Shown here: positions 62,422 through 64,000 of the stretch, piece after piece
How positions within the stretch are numbered: the stretch's first letter is position 1
Layout of the letters: each line of letters starts with the position of its first letter
NCBI GenBank assembly: GCA_965247245.1
Contig: CBDFGV010000001.1
Location: 496,001 to 560,000, forward strand
From: Tectiglobus sp965247245
GTDB taxonomy: Bacteria > Pseudomonadota > Alphaproteobacteria > Rhizobiales > Hyphomicrobiaceae
Length of the DNA stretch: 64,000 bases
Reading direction: 5' to 3'
The notes under the pieces: model-generated
Seen by the model: only the letters and a program-made list of their open reading frames with translations
Told to the model about the DNA's origin: nothing
Database searches by the model: none
Program-made: the position numbers and the translations under genes

Positions 62422-63393
62422 CTAGCAGAACTTGCAACCATTCTTGCGCACGTCGGCAACCATCTGCTTGAGACGGTCGTACGGCACATAGCCCGGATTG
62501 ATCTGGCTATCGACGATGAACCCAGGTGTGCCTTCGATGCCAAGAGATGTCGCGATCTGCTGAGTTTCTTTGATCGCCTCAGCATACTTCGGATTTTCCA
62601 TCTCTTCCTTGAGCTTTGCGACATCCAGTCCGACCCGCTCGGCGATCTGCATCACGTTGTCCGTTGTGACGCGCTGCTCTTTCATCAGAGCGACGTGGAA
62701 GTCCCAATATTTACCTTGTGCCTTAGAGGCCAGGGCAGCACGAGCGGCAAACTCTGAATGCTCGCCGAAGATCGGGAACTCCTTCATCACCACGCGGACC
62801 TTGGAATCTGACTCTGTCAGCTTGGTTACCTCGTTGAGTGCGCGCTTGCACCAGCCACAGTTGTAGTCGAAATATTCCACAATCGTGACGTCCGCATCTT
62901 TGTCGCCTAGGGCGAAGTCCACGGGTGATCGGAAGATGGATTGCTTCGAGCTTGAGAGAACCTGTTCGCGCTGGCGGTTCTGCTCCTCCTGTTGGATCTT
63001 CTGCAGCTTCTCCGACATCTCCACGAGAATACGTGGGTTCGCGAGGAGGTACTCTTTGACGATCTTGCCGATCTCATCGCGCTGGGCGGCGTTGAACTTC
63101 CCGGCATCCGAACTGGTATCGGCAACTTTTGTCACCTTGGCCGCTTCAGTTGCCTGGGTCGGCTTCGTCGCCGACTTTTCAGCCTCTGATGAGGCTGCAG
63201 CGGCTGGTGCCGAACTCGTCGTCGTGCTCACGGTTGTGGCAGCGGCCTGCTTGCTCGCATTTTCGGCTTCTGACGAGCCACTATCGAAGGTCGTCAGGAT
63301 GAATGCGACGCCCAGTACGATCGGTGCGGCCGTCAGGACTCCTTCCGTGGTTTTCAAGAAAGAAAACAGTCGGCTGATTTGCATACCGGCCAT
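62422..63393 (-). CDS. DsbA-family thiol-disulphide oxidoreductase
   Basis: A 323-residue exported protein: N-terminal hydrophobic anchor (about 10-35), a long alanine/threonine-rich linker, a helical segment (EIGKIVKEYLLANPRILVEMSEKLQKI), then a DsbA thioredoxin fold with the active site YNCGWCKRAL, the cis-proline loop EGTPGFIV and a C-terminal cysteine pair (CKFC). It probably catalyses disulphide formation or isomerisation, anchored in the inner membrane facing the periplasm. GGAG precedes the ATG at 63393 by seven bases. accB lies 282 bases downstream, without the aroQ gene often found between them. Confidence 0.88.
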   Translation of the reverse strand: MAGMQISRLFSFLKTTEGVLTAAPIVLGVAFILTTFDSGSSEAENASKQAAATTVSTTTSSAPAAAASSEAEKSATKPTQATEAAKVTKVADTSSDAGKFNAAQRDEIGKIVKEYLLANPRILVEMSEKLQKIQQEEQNRQREQVLSSSKQSIFRSPVDFALGDKDADVTIVEYFDYNCGWCKRALNEVTKLTESDSKVRVVMKEFPIFGEHSEFAARAALASKAQGKYWDFHVALMKEQRVTTDNVMQIAERVGLDVAKLKEEMENPKYAEAIKETQQIATSLGIEGTPGFIVDSQINPGYVPYDRLKQMVADVRKNGCKFC

Positions 63394-63542
63394 GTCGTAC
63401 TCCGTATCCTCGCTAGCCACTCGTGTGACAGTGAAACAATATCAATTACTTATTGCTGTGGCGCTAACTCTGCAACCAACCACGATTATGTGATGTTGCA
63501 GACCTGAACACACAGTGAACACACGATGTGCTCGATTTGACT

Positions 63543-64000
63543 TCAGCTTCTCGACTGGAACGTAACAATCTCATCCATTTTGCGCCACGCTGGCGAGCCT
63601 TTTCGCAGTCCTGGTTGCGCTCTTTTGGCGAAAACCTGAGCCTGCTTCAGGTTGCCGACCAGAAAGTAGGCCTCCGCTGTCGCAGCGTACGATTGAGGGA
63701 CTTTACCGGCCCTGTAGTAGGCCTGGCCGAGAACGCGATGCGCACGCGGTTTCGGATCGCCGTCGCGCGCATCTTTGCGAATTGTGCGCGTCATCATCTT
63801 GATGACGTCATTCACAACCTTTGGATTGCCTGTCGCAAGCAGTGCGGTACCCAGCCTGATCCGCATCAGTGAGGAATTCGGATCGAGCTTCAAAGCACGC
63901 CTGAGATCGGCTACCGCGTCAGCCGCGCGCCCCGAACGCTGCAGGAAGTCGGCGCGGAGCTCATAGAAGTACGGATACTTTGGGCTGAGCTGAATGAGCT
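63543..64000 (-). CDS. M48 metalloprotease, TPR C-terminal part (partial)
   Basis: The frame runs off the window edge; the last 152 residues are seen. The TPR-like segments (YPYFYELRADFLQRSGRAADAVADLRRALKLDPNS; then LGTALLATGNPKVVNDVIK and LGQAYYRAGKVPQSYAATAEAYFLVGNLKQAQVFAKRAQ) match the C-terminus of BepA/YfgC-type M48 Zn-proteases, which also neighbour dsbA in Hyphomicrobiales. The catalytic HEXXH part lies outside. A methionine-like start at 63893 is just an internal Leu codon (TTG). Confidence 0.8.
   Translation of the reverse strand, partial: LIQLSPKYPYFYELRADFLQRSGRAADAVADLRRALKLDPNSSLMRIRLGTALLATGNPKVVNDVIKMMTRTIRKDARDGDPKPRAHRVLGQAYYRAGKVPQSYAATAEAYFLVGNLKQAQVFAKRAQPGLRKGSPAWRKMDEIVTFQSRS

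Noticed and set aside
1..64000. CRISPR arrays, tRNA/rRNA genes, insertion sequences, prophage
   Set aside because: None seen: no regular repeat-spacer pattern, no cloverleaf candidates, no transposase or integrase frames.

Overview
The window reads as chromosomal DNA of an alphaproteobacterium, most likely of the order Hyphomicrobiales (Rhizobiales). Reasons: moderately high G+C; alphaproteobacterial gene neighbourhoods (cytochrome c1 with mtnP and apt; pgsA-moaD-moaE; sfsA next to a MoaB/CinA-domain gene; M48 protease, DsbA, accB, accC, aat, DUF2155 and NDUFA12 close together); an ilvE divergent from a MarR/OmpR/EnvZ-type set; and a UvrB with long terminal extensions. No rRNA, tRNA, prophage, insertion sequence or CRISPR array was recognised. 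Assignment below the order level is not supported.

Layout. 0-11 kb: end of the cytochrome bc1 operon, then methylthioadenosine (MTA) salvage genes (mtnP, apt, mtnA and a class II aldolase that may complete a DHAP shunt), an M3 oligopeptidase, a CobW-family metal chaperone and a methyltransferase. 11-16.5 kb: TetR regulator, CsaA, a MarR/response regulator/histidine kinase operon divergent from ilvE, and a small cysteine-rich exported protein whose ribosome binding site lies in a hairpin. 17-23.5 kb: oxidoreductases, a two-component flavin monooxygenase with its reductase, 6-phosphogluconate dehydrogenase and gluconokinase. 23.5-30 kb: moaE, moaD, pgsA, small proteins, an EamA permease and uvrB. 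30-41 kb: a glutathione S-transferase with an in-frame TGA, several membrane proteins and permeases, a pentapeptide-repeat protein, an SLC13/RCK permease and an aspartate aminotransferase. 41-49 kb: an EF-G paralogue with a structured leader, exported MsrA and MsrB, an OmpA-family coiled-coil lipoprotein-like protein and sfsA. 49-64 kb: CinA-like domain protein, a double-psi beta-barrel (RlpA-like) protein with a very basic tail, class II ribonucleotide reductase nrdJ with two small downstream genes, and the accBC/aat/dsbA neighbourhood, ending inside an M48-type TPR protease.

The most striking observation is at 29995-30678 on the minus strand. The GST reading frame only makes sense if a TGA codon (30642-30640) is read through. 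That TGA sits exactly where the family has its catalytic cysteine (CPWVQR-type motif), and it is followed by a 7-bp stem with a 12-nt loop whose geometry fits a bacterial SECIS element. This gene is therefore a candidate selenocysteine-containing glutathione S-transferase that ordinary gene calling would truncate by 19 residues. A second notable element is the leader of the EF-G paralogue (41810-41867): it can form an H-type pseudoknot and also contains an anti-Shine-Dalgarno sequence. A third is the hairpin that buries the ribosome binding site of the 86-residue cysteine-rich exported protein (16211-16241).
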